Shown: positions 1-7,911 of the stretch, one piece after another
Layout: each line of letters begins with the position of its first letter
How positions within the stretch are numbered: position 1 is the stretch's first letter
DNA from: Listeria monocytogenes
GTDB taxonomy: Bacteria; Bacillota; Bacilli; Lactobacillales; Listeriaceae
Direction: 5' to 3'
Assembly: GCF_013282665.1 (NCBI RefSeq)
Contig: NZ_CP054041.1
Span: 248,001-312,000, forward strand
Length of the DNA stretch: 64,000 bases
Made by a program: the position numbers and the translations under genes
The notes under the pieces: model-generated
What the model was told of the DNA's origin: nothing
The model's input: only the letters and a program-made list of their open reading frames with translations
The model's database searches: none

Positions 1-222
1 TTCTTTATCTTGATTAAGTCCAGCAATAAAAGCAGCCATTTCTTCTGACGTTTGCATATTGAAAATCTCTTCAGAAAGAACGCCAATAACATCCGAACGG
101 CCTTCCATCCCTTTTGCCGGCGCACCTGTACGAAGATCCCAGTAAACTAATGCGAGTGCTTCTTCTAGAGCTTCCATCTTTTTAATATACGCTAAAAATT
201 CCTCTTCTAATGTTTCTACCAA
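1..222 (-). CDS. Carboxypeptidase M32 (Taq/YpwA type), N-terminal part
   Basis: Only the first 74 codons lie in the window; the gene runs off the left edge. The translation begins VETLEEEFLAYIKKMEALEE and contains YWDLRTGAP followed by EGRSDVIGVLSE. This matches the N-terminus of the M32 zinc metallocarboxypeptidases (Thermus Taq, B. subtilis YpwA), cytoplasmic enzymes that remove C-terminal residues from peptides. The HExxH zinc site lies beyond the visible part. The start is a TTG at 222 preceded by GGAGGAG, the only well-placed ribosome-binding site. It follows ypsC closely on the same strand (19 bases after its stop), so co-transcription is likely. The family assignment is firm; completeness cannot be judged. 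Confidence 0.85.
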   Translation of the reverse strand, partial: MVETLEEEFLAYIKKMEALEEALALVYWDLRTGAPAKGMEGRSDVIGVLSEEIFNMQTSEEMAAFIAGLNQDKE

Positions 223-241
223 ACTTAACTCCTCCATTCAA

Positions 242-1390
242 TCAATCTTCTTTTTTAGGACGTGGTTTTCTTGGACCCCAATATTGATATAAATCTGTGC
301 GCAAGTAACCATTGTATAATTTGCGTTTTTTCGTCGCTTTTTTACCATAAACTTCTTCAAAAAGTTCATAAGAAGTCAGCACATACACAGACCACGTCGG
401 CATACGTTTGTAGACAATCCCCATTTCACGGTACAGTTGGCGCACTGCTTCCTCGTCCTCTAAACGTTCCCCGTACGGTGGATTCGCAACAACGACCCCG
501 TACTCATCTTCTGTTTGGAAGTCAGCTACTTGAAGTTGTCTAAAAGTAATTAAATCGCCAAGACCAGCCTCCACAGCATTTTGTTTCGCGATTTCGATTA
601 ACCGAGCATCAATATCGCCACCAATAATATTTAGCGGTTGATCATAATTAGCCAAATCTTCCGCTTCTTGTCTCGCATCCGCCCAAACTTGCTTCGGCAT
701 CCAGTCCCATGTTTCCGATACAAACTCACGATTAAAACCTGGCGCAATGTTTTGTCCAATAAGTGCTGCCTCAATTGGAATTGTTCCAGAACCACATACT
801 GGGTCATAAAATGGTCTATCCGGATGCCAACTAGTCAGTAAGACAAGCGCCGCTGCCATTGTTTCTTTGATTGGCGCGCTACCTTGTGCTAACCGATAAC
901 CACGTTTATGTAATCCCGCACCACTAGTGTCAATTGTTAAAGTTACTTCATCTTTTAAAATAGAAACTTCTAACTTAAATAACGCCCCTGTTTCCATCAA
1001 GCGACCAGAACGACGATACTTTTCACTAACACGGTTAACAATGGCTTTTTTTACAATCGCTTGGCAATCAGGCACACTATAAAGCGTTGACTTAACTGAT
1101 TTCCCAGCCACTGGAAACTGTGCATCAAGTGGCAAATAATCTTCCCAAGGTAAAGCTTTCGTCTTTTCAAATAGTTCATCAAATGTCGTTGCTTTAAAAA
1201 CTCCAACCACAATTTTCACACGGTCAGCTACACGAAGCCATAGGTTCGCTTTAGCAATTGCAGATAAATCTCCTTCAAAATATACTTTACCGTTTTCTAC
1301 TTTTGGATCATAGCCTAAGCGCGCTACTTCTTTTCCAACAATTGCTTCTAAACCCGAAGCAGCCGTCGCTACCAACTGAAATGTTTTCAT
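242..1390 (-). CDS. ypsC: THUMP-domain class I SAM-dependent RNA methyltransferase YpsC (RlmL-like)
   Basis: 382 residues. The N-terminal part (about 1-155) fits a ferredoxin-like plus THUMP RNA-binding region. The C-terminal part is a Rossmann-fold methyltransferase with the SAM-binding motif DPVCGSGT at 196-203 and the amino-methylation motif NPPY at 303-306. That motif indicates N2-guanine or N6-adenine methylation. The family is related to the N-terminal half of E. coli RlmL, which makes m2G in 23S rRNA; the exact target here is inferred. It lies between rnpB and the carboxypeptidase, as in B. subtilis. The start ATG at 1390 follows AAAGGATGGGACACA. No odd features. Confidence 0.92.
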   Translation of the reverse strand: MKTFQLVATAASGLEAIVGKEVARLGYDPKVENGKVYFEGDLSAIAKANLWLRVADRVKIVVGVFKATTFDELFEKTKALPWEDYLPLDAQFPVAGKSVKSTLYSVPDCQAIVKKAIVNRVSEKYRRSGRLMETGALFKLEVSILKDEVTLTIDTSGAGLHKRGYRLAQGSAPIKETMAAALVLLTSWHPDRPFYDPVCGSGTIPIEAALIGQNIAPGFNREFVSETWDWMPKQVWADARQEAEDLANYDQPLNIIGGDIDARLIEIAKQNAVEAGLGDLITFRQLQVADFQTEDEYGVVVANPPYGERLEDEEAVRQLYREMGIVYKRMPTWSVYVLTSYELFEEVYGKKATKKRKLYNGYLRTDLYQYWGPRKPRPKKED

Positions 1391-1421
1391 TGTGTCCCAT
1401 CCTTTAATTAAATTTCTAATG

Positions 1422-1519
1422 AAAAAAGCTGTTTTAAAAGGAGGAGGTTTGTTTTAAATAGGCATTCAACCAGGTCGAACACCCACCTTAAAACTTGCGC
1501 TCCGGCCTTCTAAAACAGC
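1422..1519 (-). terminator. Extended terminator-like structure downstream of RNase P RNA
   Basis: On the minus strand, GCTGTTTTAGAAGG (1519-1506) can pair over 14 positions, one of them a G-U pair, with CCTTTTAAAACAGC (1441-1428). Six T follow directly (1427-1422). The enclosed ~64 nt can form further hairpins, such as AGGT/ACCT. This would work as a long-stem intrinsic terminator for rnpB, but the large interior is unusual. The pairing is seen directly; the function is inferred. Confidence 0.5.
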
Positions 1520-1534
1520 CTTCAATGTTAAATT

Positions 1535-1948
1535 AAATCCTGTAAATAACGCTCTATAAGCCATGTTCTGTTCTTTACTACGTACAGGGTAATAGTAAAG
1601 AGATAACCATCTATCTGCACGAAAATTAATTCGCGCCTCGTCCCTTGTTCTTGATTCCTCGGGAAAAGTGCCCCTACCATAAGTTTGAGTTTCTCGCTCG
1701 TGGGGTTTACCTCGTTCCACTTCCGAGCATTTCTGCCGGAACTTCGTCACTGTGGCACCTTCAAGGTTATAAGACCATATCCGAAGACTTAGGTCATTCA
1801 CCTGCCGTCAAACCGGAAAACCGGAATGCCCTGGCTTATTGTTTGACCAGGCACGATCACTACGGGCATCACAGCACCGTGCGAGCATGGACTTTCCTCT
1901 GCTTTCAAAAGAAAACAGCGATTATCCGAACGTTATTCATTTGTTCTT
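1535..1948 (-). ncRNA. rnpB: RNase P RNA, bacterial type B
   Basis: Catalytic RNA of ribonuclease P, which trims tRNA 5' leaders. The minus strand carries the conserved blocks of Bacillus-type P RNA in order: AACGTTCGGATAATCGC, GAGGAAAGTCCATGCTCGCA with CGGTGCTG, GCCCGTAGTG, a CTTCGGATATGG block, GTGCCACAGTGACGAAG, GGAACGAGGTAAACCCC, CGAGCGAGAAAC, GCAGATAGATGGTTA, and ACAGAACATGGCTTATAG near the 3' end. The two ends form P1 (AATAACGTTC with GAGCGTTATT). Exact termini are estimated to within about 10 nt. The gene sits between gpsB and ypsC, as in B. subtilis. A protein-like reading frame antisense to other cues here is an artefact of this RNA. Confidence 0.95.
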
Positions 1949-1969
1949 AACTTACTTATACTAGCATAC

Positions 1970-2311
1970 CTATTCGTTGTCGTCCAGCTTATTTCCAAAA
2001 ACATGTTTTTCTAAGTTAGAAAGACGTTTTAGAATATCAAAGTTGGTCGTTCCAGCAGGTTGTGCCGCTGCTTGGAAAGTTGGTGCTGGTTGTGTTGAAG
2101 TTCTAAGTGGTGCATTATCAAGCTCTTGAACAAGTCGAATATTTTCAGCTTGCAGTGCCTCGATTTCTTGGGTAAAAGTACTGTAATCTTTAATAACCAT
2201 GTCTAAAAACTCATCAACATCTTCTGGACTATAACCACGAAGCCCAGTTTTAAATTCTTTTTCCAAAATTTCTTTACCTGTTAAGTGATACTCAAATTGT
2301 TCCGAAGTCAT
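1970..2311 (-). CDS. gpsB: Cell division and peptidoglycan coordinator GpsB (DivIVA family)
   Basis: 113 residues, the usual GpsB length. The N-terminal DivIVA-like domain includes LTGKEILEKEFKTGLRGYSPEDVDEFLD, the membrane-contacting and penicillin-binding-protein-docking region (about residues 11-38). It continues as a coiled coil to about 70. A flexible QPAPTFQAAAQPAG linker follows, then a short C-terminal helical trimerisation segment. In Listeria and Bacillus GpsB is a cytosolic hexamer that anchors the bifunctional penicillin-binding protein PBPA1 at septum and side wall. The ponA gene for that partner lies 1.9 kb away at 4235. The start ATG at 2311 has GAGGTGGAG upstream. rnpB begins about 20 bases after its stop, so the rnpB promoter must overlap the end of gpsB. 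Confidence 0.95.
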   Translation of the reverse strand: MTSEQFEYHLTGKEILEKEFKTGLRGYSPEDVDEFLDMVIKDYSTFTQEIEALQAENIRLVQELDNAPLRTSTQPAPTFQAAAQPAGTTNFDILKRLSNLEKHVFGNKLDDNE

Positions 2312-2443
2312 ATAACTCCACCTCTATCTCTATTCTTACGTATTTTTGTTCTTAATCATATACTTACCCTTATTTTTTCAAATCTCACACCATTTGTCAA
2401 TCTATTCGAGTATTTTTTATGAAAATAACTATTTACTTCTATA

Positions 2444-2989
2444 TTAAAATGTTTGATTCATATCCTCAACCACCTCTTGTAGTGCATAAAAGTCAATGCA
2501 TTCCAAATAATAATTAGCTTGTTCTTTCGCTTGCATTGCTCGGTCATAAAAAAATTTAGGCGAGCCTTCTTTTTCTAAATCATACACAAGTAAAGCGCCA
2601 TCCGTATTATCAATAATAAAACCATCTCTTGCCGCAAATTGTGCTGGACTTTCATAAGGACGCTTCGTAATAAAAGCATGATAGTCTGCTTTTTCAAGTA
2701 CTTCGTTCGCCCATAATTGGTTCGCTTCATTCCAATTAGCACTTTGCTTTTCAAACGGCTCAAGAACCCCGAGCTTAATCGGATACTCTTCTTTTAATTC
2801 TGCAACCACATCGCCTGCCCAGAGTTCAATCCCTAATTGTCCAGAAATAATCACCCATTCAAGCCCATCTTCCACGAGCGGAAGCAAATGACGTTTGATG
2901 GTTTCTTTAATATAGACTGTCTCATCCGCATCCTTTTTAAAAATTCCAAGTTCAAAATTTTTATATCCCGTCACTGCGATGGATTTCAC
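2444..2989 (-). CDS. ypsA: SLOG-family protein YpsA (DUF1273)
   Basis: 181 residues, full length for the YpsA/DUF1273 family. The N-terminus MKSIAVTGYKNFELGIF and the later VIISGQLGIELWAGDVVAEL are typical of the SLOG Rossmann-like fold, predicted to bind a nucleotide-derived ligand. In B. subtilis YpsA influences cell division and oxidative stress survival, but its biochemical activity is not established. Its ATG overlaps the end of the upstream yppE gene by four bases, so the two are translationally coupled. The function here is inferred from the family only. Confidence 0.88.
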   Translation of the reverse strand: MKSIAVTGYKNFELGIFKKDADETVYIKETIKRHLLPLVEDGLEWVIISGQLGIELWAGDVVAELKEEYPIKLGVLEPFEKQSANWNEANQLWANEVLEKADYHAFITKRPYESPAQFAARDGFIIDNTDGALLVYDLEKEGSPKFFYDRAMQAKEQANYYLECIDFYALQEVVEDMNQTF

Positions 2990-3351
2990 ATTAATTCCTC
3001 TTTTCTTTTTAAGAAATCTCTCACTCTTGTTAGTGTATACTTAGTAGATTGGTAGTGGTCTAAGAAATGTTTATAAAAAGACTTTCCATTAAATGCACTT
3101 ACTGCAGTCATTTGCACATTGTCACAAGCTTGTCGTAATTGTAGTTCTCCTAAATAAGGAGGACGCTCTTTGTTTACCCACGGAATAGCTAATTCTAAAA
3201 ATGCATCCGCGCTATTTTTTGCTTCGTCAACGAAAGGCTTCATATCTTTATAAAAATCAAACGGTTTTGCTTCTTCACGATTACTTAAATATAATTCCCA
3301 ATTCTTTTCGTTTTGAAGAAGTAAATTTTCCGTACGGTTTAAAAGGTCCAT
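2986..3351 (-). CDS. yppE: YppE-like DUF1798 protein
   Basis: 121 residues, mostly alpha-helical, beginning MDLLNRTENLLLQNEKNWELYLSN (the quoted start is split here only for reading: MDLLNRTENLL then LQNEKNWELY). It resembles B. subtilis YppE, a small helical protein of unknown function. No catalytic motif, membrane segment or signal peptide is visible. It is the first gene of a two-gene unit with ypsA (ATGA overlap), divergent from recU. The ATG at 3351 is preceded by AAGAGTGATAG, a modest ribosome-binding site. The pairing with ypsA suggests a shared pathway, but nothing in the sequence says which. Confidence 0.8.
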   Translation of the reverse strand: MDLLNRTENLLLQNEKNWELYLSNREEAKPFDFYKDMKPFVDEAKNSADAFLELAIPWVNKERPPYLGELQLRQACDNVQMTAVSAFNGKSFYKHFLDHYQSTKYTLTRVRDFLKRKEELM

Positions 3352-3537
3352 TCTATCACTCTTTTCTTCACAATTTCAGTTACTACAAGAATAGCATAGG
3401 TTGAAAAATCTTGCCTAAAATTAGATTATTAGCTAAAATATGGTAAAATAGACGAAGGTACGTTCTATTTATGAGATAGTTTCATGCCAGAAAGAGCTAT
3501 TTTGCATTTAATTCATACTATCATTTTCATTTTTATT

Positions 3538-3546
3538 TGTTATAAT
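3538..3546 (+). promoter_or_regulatory. Extended -10 promoter candidate for recU-ponA
   Basis: TGTTATAAT is a perfect extended -10 element 52 bases before the recU ATG. No convincing -35 is seen 17 bases upstream (CTATCA), which fits an extended -10 promoter. It drives the plus-strand recU-ponA pair. Confidence 0.6.
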
Positions 3547-3597
3547 AGATGATAGTCTAAAATTCAGAATAGAATTTTTCTGATAGAGGTGAAAAAA

Positions 3598-4203
3598 ATG
3601 GCTATTGGTTACCCTAACGGCAAGAAGTATGCAGCGAGTCATGAGGGACTTCCTCAACAAAAACGGAAAGCTCCTGTAACTTATGGTAAGCGTGGTATGT
3701 CTTTGGAAGATGACCTAAATGATACGATTGCGTATTACTTAACTCACGAAATAGCAGTCATCCACAAAAAACCTACCCCTGTCCAAATTGTCAGTGTGGA
3801 CTATCCAAAAAGAAGTAGTGCCAAAATTAAGGAAGCCTACTTCAAAACACCATCCACAACAGATTACAATGGTGTCTATAAAGGAAAGTACGTTGATTTT
3901 GAAGCAAAAGAAACGCAAAATACAACTTCTTTTCCGTTGAGTAATTTTCACGATCACCAAATGACACACATGGCAAACGTCTTAAAACAACACGGTATTG
4001 TTTTTGTCATTATTGCCTTCCAAAAACTCGGAGAAACGCATTTCATTCCCTTTGAAAAATTTTATCCGTTTTGGGAACGCATGCAAAGTGGTGGGAGAAA
4101 ATCAGTCACTATAGCAGAAATACAAGATGTATCAGACCAAATTCCTTATGGTCTAAATCCAAGGCTTGACTTCTTGCAATCCATAGACAAATTATACTTC
4201 TAG
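3598..4203 (+). CDS. recU: Holliday junction resolvase RecU
   Basis: 201 residues. RecU cleaves four-way DNA junctions during recombinational repair and chromosome segregation and modulates RecA. The N-terminus [11 protein letters not shown] and the block GMSLEDDLN match the family. [17 protein letters not shown] carries the Asp/Glu/Lys residues of the restriction-endonuclease-like active site, and an HDHQ motif follows. A GTG at 3589 is in frame, but the ribosome-binding site AGAGGTGA overlaps it and is correctly spaced for the ATG at 3598. It is followed 31 bases later by ponA in the same direction, the classic recU-ponA pair of Firmicutes. Confidence 0.95.
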   Translation: MAIGYPNGKKYAASHEGLPQQKRKAPVTYGKRGMSLEDDLNDTIAYYLTHEIAVIHKKPTPVQIVSVDYPKRSSAKIKEAYFKTPSTTDYNGVYKGKYVDFEAKETQNTTSFPLSNFHDHQMTHMANVLKQHGIVFVIIAFQKLGETHFIPFEKFYPFWERMQSGGRKSVTIAEIQDVSDQIPYGLNPRLDFLQSIDKLYF

Positions 4204-4234
4204 TCAAACCTTTTTTAAAGGAGAGAGATTTTTA

Positions 4235-6715
4235 ATGGCAGATAAACCGCAGACAAGATCTCAGTATCGCAATAAACAAAGTAGTGGTTCTAAAAAGAAA
4301 CCTCAAAAACGAGGAAAACGAGTAGTCGCGAATATTTTCAAAACTATTTTCTTTGTGGGACTATTTTTCGCTTTCTTTGGTATTGCGGCTGGTGCAACTG
4401 TTTTTTACGATTACGCAAAAGATGCACCTAAACTGACCGACTCCAAGCTACGAGATCCACTTTCATCTAAATTACTTGATAAGGATGGAAAAGTTTTCGC
4501 AGAAGTTGGAACCGAACGGCGGGAATATATTGAATACAAAGATATACCGGAAACACTAAAAAATGCAATTCTTACAACTGAAGATGCGCGTTTTTACGAA
4601 CATGATGGAATTGATCCCATTCGACTTGGTGGAGCAGTAATTGCCAATTTCACAGATGGTTTTGGGGCGGAAGGCGCAAGTACCCTTTCGCAGCAAATTA
4701 TCAAGATGTCTTACTTAGACTACACAAACAAGACACTTGCAAGGAAAGCCCAAGAAGCATGGCTAGCACTTCAATTAGAAGAAAAGTATAGCAAAAATGA
4801 CATCTTAGAAATTTATGTTAATAAAGTCTATATGTCTGACCGTGTCCACGGTATGCAAACTGCTGCCGAACATTATTTCGGTAAAAATTTGAAAGACCTT
4901 ACGTTAGCGGAAACAGCTCTACTTGCTGGTATGCCGCAAAGTCCAAATAACTACAACCCTTATGAGCATCCAGAAGCAGCCAAAAAACGTCGTGATCAAG
5001 TTCTAACAAACATGTATACACACGATAAAATTACCAAAGAAGAAATGACTGCAGCTCAAAAATCTTCTATTACTACTGGGCTTCGCTCGAAAAAAGATCG
5101 TGAAGATAAAATTTACAAATACGATTCTTACGTAACACAAGTTTTAAGTGAAATTCCAAAAGAATATGATGTTTATCGTGATGGTTTAACTATTCATACT
5201 GCACTTGACCGTGATGCCCAAGAGTACACGGAGAAAATGCTTAATACGAACGAAATTGTGAACTTCACAGATGACGAAATGCAAGCCGGCATTGTCCTGC
5301 AAGATACAAAAACAGGACGTGTTCAAGCAATCGGTGGCGGACGTAATCAGAAAGTAACACGGGGTTATAACTATGCAACCCAAGTAAAACGTTCTGTTGG
5401 GTCAACCATGAAGCCAATTGCCGATTATGGCCCTGCTTTTGAATATTTAGATTGGTCCACTGCCCATATTTTAGAAGATGAGCCTTATACGTATACTGGT
5501 GGAACTCCTATTAATAACTGGGATTTCGGTTACAAAGGTCCAATTTCAGTAAGGCAGGCACTTTATCAATCGCGTAATATTCCAGCCCTAAAAACACTTC
5601 AAGCTGTTGGGCTAGATAAATCCGAGCAGTTTGTTAATAAACTTGGTATCACTTATGATAAAGGTCAAAACGTAGAATCCAATGCTATCGGAGCAAATAG
5701 TTCCAACCCAATGCAAATGGCTGGTGCTTATGCCGCATTCGGTAACAAAGGGATATACAATAAACCACATACTGTTACCAAAATTGTTTTATCAGATGGA
5801 CAAACAGAAATTGATACAGAACCACAAAGTACAGTGGCAATGAAAGAATCCACTGCTTATATGGTTTCCGATGTCCTAAAAGATGTCCTATCTATCGGTA
5901 CAGGTACATCAGCAGCCGTTCCAGGCGTCCCTGCTGCTGGTAAAACAGGTACAACAAACATTCCACCTGAATTCACTTCGAAGTACTACTACCCTAGTGG
6001 TGCCGCTCGTGACTCATGGTTCGCTGGATATACAACCAATTATTCGATTGCTGTATGGACCGGCTATGATGATAAGAAAAAATATGTTTCTGCAAGCGAA
6101 CAAAAAATTGCGCAACGGATGTTCAGCAAGTTAATGGCTCATGCTTCTGCTGGTAAAAGTACTGCAGATTTCAAGATGCCTAGCAATGTCGTTTCCGTTC
6201 CAATTCTAAAAGGTAGTAACCCAATCGCACGCGCTGCTGAAGGCACTGCAAGCGATAAAGTAAGCTACGAATTATTCTTATCCGGAACCGCTCCAACCAA
6301 AACTGCTTCTACTCCAGAAGACGAGAAGAAAAAGGCTGAAGAGGAAGCGAAGAAAAAAGCGGAAGAAGAGAAGAAGAAAACAGATGAAGAGAAGAAAAAA
6401 GAAGAAGAAGCGAAGAAGAAAGCAGAAGAGGAAGCGAAGAAAAAGGCTGAAGAAGAAGCCAAAAATCTTACTGCCCCTGCCGGCTTAAGAGCAAGTTATA
6501 ATACAGGTTCTAAACAAATCAATGTTTCTTGGTCTGCAGTAGATGGTGCTACTTATGAAGTCACAGTGAACGGCTCCACTACTACCGTATCTTCTACCTC
6601 TGTTTCCGTAAGTGGCGGTAATCCTGGAGACACTATTTCCATTAATGTCGTCGCCGTTAAAGATGGTAAGCGAAGCCCAGCCTCCTCTACCACCGTTAAA
6701 ATTCCAGATAGTTAA
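4235..6715 (+). CDS. ponA: Bifunctional class A penicillin-binding protein PBPA1 (transglycosylase and transpeptidase)
   Basis: 826 residues. It polymerises glycan strands and cross-links peptides on the outer face of the membrane. There is a short basic cytoplasmic tail (1-32) and one membrane segment (about 33-58). The GT51 glycosyltransferase has catalytic Glu in EDARFYEH (116-123). The transpeptidase has the STMK box with the active serine at 390, SRN at 446-448 and KTGTT at 570-574. A Lys/Glu/Ala-rich linker (about 695-743) leads to a fibronectin type III-like domain (about 747-826). The protein is the known partner of GpsB, encoded nearby. AAAGGAGAGAG precedes the ATG. A strong hairpin follows the stop. 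The charged linker is encoded by near-repeats of GAAGAAGCGAAGAAAAA. Confidence 0.95.
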   Translation: MADKPQTRSQYRNKQSSGSKKKPQKRGKRVVANIFKTIFFVGLFFAFFGIAAGATVFYDYAKDAPKLTDSKLRDPLSSKLLDKDGKVFAEVGTERREYIEYKDIPETLKNAILTTEDARFYEHDGIDPIRLGGAVIANFTDGFGAEGASTLSQQIIKMSYLDYTNKTLARKAQEAWLALQLEEKYSKNDILEIYVNKVYMSDRVHGMQTAAEHYFGKNLKDLTLAETALLAGMPQSPNNYNPYEHPEAAKKRRDQVLTNMYTHDKITKEEMTAAQKSSITTGLRSKKDREDKIYKYDSYVTQVLSEIPKEYDVYRDGLTIHTALDRDAQEYTEKMLNTNEIVNFTDDEMQAGIVLQDTKTGRVQAIGGGRNQKVTRGYNYATQVKRSVGSTMKPIADYGPAFEYLDWSTAHILEDEPYTYTGGTPINNWDFGYKGPISVRQALYQSRNIPALKTLQAVGLDKSEQFVNKLGITYDKGQNVESNAIGANSSNPMQMAGAYAAFGNKGIYNKPHTVTKIVLSDGQTEIDTEPQSTVAMKESTAYMVSDVLKDVLSIGTGTSAAVPGVPAAGKTGTTNIPPEFTSKYYYPSGAARDSWFAGYTTNYSIAVWTGYDDKKKYVSASEQKIAQRMFSKLMAHASAGKSTADFKMPSNVVSVPILKGSNPIARAAEGTASDKVSYELFLSGTAPTKTASTPEDEKKKAEEEAKKKAEEEKKKTDEEKKKEEEAKKKAEEEAKKKAEEEAKNLTAPAGLRASYNTGSKQINVSWSAVDGATYEVTVNGSTTTVSSTSVSVSGGNPGDTISINVVAVKDGKRSPASSTTVKIPDS

Positions 6716-6717
6716 CA

Positions 6718-6759
6718 AAAGAAGAGCGGAAGATGTTAAAACATCTTCCGCTCTTCTTT
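6718..6759. terminator. Bidirectional terminator between ponA and ypoC
   Basis: A 17-bp perfect stem, GAAGAGCGGAAGATGTT (6721-6737) with its complement at 6740-6756, is flanked by A-rich bases on the left and T-rich bases on the right. It can serve both convergent units. Confidence 0.88.
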
Positions 6760-6760
6760 G

Positions 6761-7249
6761 TTATCTTTTCGCAATCAATTTACGTTGTTCTAACATTAAT
6801 TCATTTAATTGTCGAAAACCTAAATACGTATTACCTCGCTTTAACACATACTCTAGCCGCTCGTCTAAATTAAGTGGTTTTGTTTCCAGTGTCTTAATTT
6901 GCTCCGTCAAATTATCTAACTGTACTGGGCGATGATTACTCCAAAATAAAATGGATAAAAAAATACCGAGTGCATCTCTAACTGTTACAGGAGAAGGCTT
7001 TTTATGCACTTTCAAATCAGCTTCCATACTTTCTGCCAAATTGGTCATATGTTTTGCTAATTTACGACATGCGCGTTCTGTTTCATTTTTCCATGGAATA
7101 ACTCCGCCACCTTTAGTAAAAAACTGTTGTTCTTGCCAAAAAGGGAGGCCACTTACATAAATTGATTCTGGATCATATTCTTCTAAAATAACGTCCGGTG
7201 CTGGGAAACCAGGATGTGTTAGTTCTACTGCATATTTAAATTCAGCCAT
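6761..7249 (-). CDS. ypoC: YpoC-like protein of unknown function
   Basis: 162 residues, similar in position and sequence to B. subtilis YpoC. It contains ILFWSNHRPVQLDNL and LNLDERLEYVLKRGNTYLGFRQLNEL, typical of this uncharacterised family. No catalytic motif, signal peptide or membrane segment is visible; the protein looks cytoplasmic and helical. It is the last gene of dnaD-nth-ypoC and overlaps the end of nth by 8 bases (7242-7249). The conserved linkage with nth and dnaD hints at DNA metabolism, but no function is known. Confidence 0.8.
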   Translation of the reverse strand: MAEFKYAVELTHPGFPAPDVILEEYDPESIYVSGLPFWQEQQFFTKGGGVIPWKNETERACRKLAKHMTNLAESMEADLKVHKKPSPVTVRDALGIFLSILFWSNHRPVQLDNLTEQIKTLETKPLNLDERLEYVLKRGNTYLGFRQLNELMLEQRKLIAKR

Positions 7250-7901
7250 CGAATCCCCTCACTTTCGCTTGTTTTTTTCCTTCTCTACATAAATAAAGTA
7301 AAGGACAGGTCGGGCATTCTGGGTTTCTTGCCTTACAATGATATCGTCCAAAGAAAATCATATAGTGGTGAGCATCTGACCAAAGCTCTTTTGGTAATTT
7401 TCTTTTCAACGTTTCTTCTACTTCTACGACAGAATCTTTCCATCTACAAATCCCTAAACGCTTACTAATACGCTCTACATGCGTGTCTACAGCAATTGCT
7501 GGAATTCCGAAGCCAACCGATAAAACGACATTGGCCGTTTTTCTCCCTACACCAGGAAGGCTCTCTAGTTCCCCATGCGTCCGTGGAACCTCTCCATTAA
7601 ATTCTGTTAAAATTTTCTCCGATAGACCTTGAATATTTTTTGCCTTATTACGATATAAACCAATGGAGCGAATGTCATCCATCAATTCTTCTAGTGGAAC
7701 TGCTAAATAATCTTCTGGAGAGTGATATTTTTCAAAAAGAGAAGCAGTCACACGATTGACTAACACATCTGTACACTGAGCTGATAATACAACAGCTACC
7801 AGTAATTCAAACGTATTTTTATGAACTAGTTCGCAGTGTGCTGCAGGAAACATTTTGGCCATTTCTTCTATGCATAATACAGTTTGTTTATTTGATAACA
7901 A
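7242..7901 (-). CDS. nth: Endonuclease III, DNA glycosylase/AP lyase
   Basis: 219 residues. It removes oxidised pyrimidines and cleaves at abasic sites in base-excision repair. The helix-hairpin-helix LPGVGRKTANVV includes the catalytic Lys. The catalytic Asp lies in AVDTHVERIS. The C-terminal [4Fe-4S] ligands follow the CX6CX2CX5C spacing in CKARNPECPTCPLLYLC. The frame is open further upstream to 7931 inside dnaD. However, the TTG at 7901 has AAAGGGTGA in place and gives the same 219-residue length as B. subtilis Nth, so it is preferred. The neighbours dnaD and ypoC are co-transcribed. Confidence 0.93.
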   Translation of the reverse strand: MLSNKQTVLCIEEMAKMFPAAHCELVHKNTFELLVAVVLSAQCTDVLVNRVTASLFEKYHSPEDYLAVPLEELMDDIRSIGLYRNKAKNIQGLSEKILTEFNGEVPRTHGELESLPGVGRKTANVVLSVGFGIPAIAVDTHVERISKRLGICRWKDSVVEVEETLKRKLPKELWSDAHHYMIFFGRYHCKARNPECPTCPLLYLCREGKKQAKVRGFDG

Positions 7902-7911
7902 TTTGCGTACG

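Noticed and set aside
1466..1801. 111-codon open frame on the minus strand and another on the plus strand over the same bases
   Set aside because: They lie across RNase P RNA and its trailer; conserved RNA blocks explain the sequence and there is no ribosome-binding site.
6265..6462. Open frame rich in Phe and Ser opposite ponA
   Set aside because: Shadow of the charged linker repeats of PBPA1.
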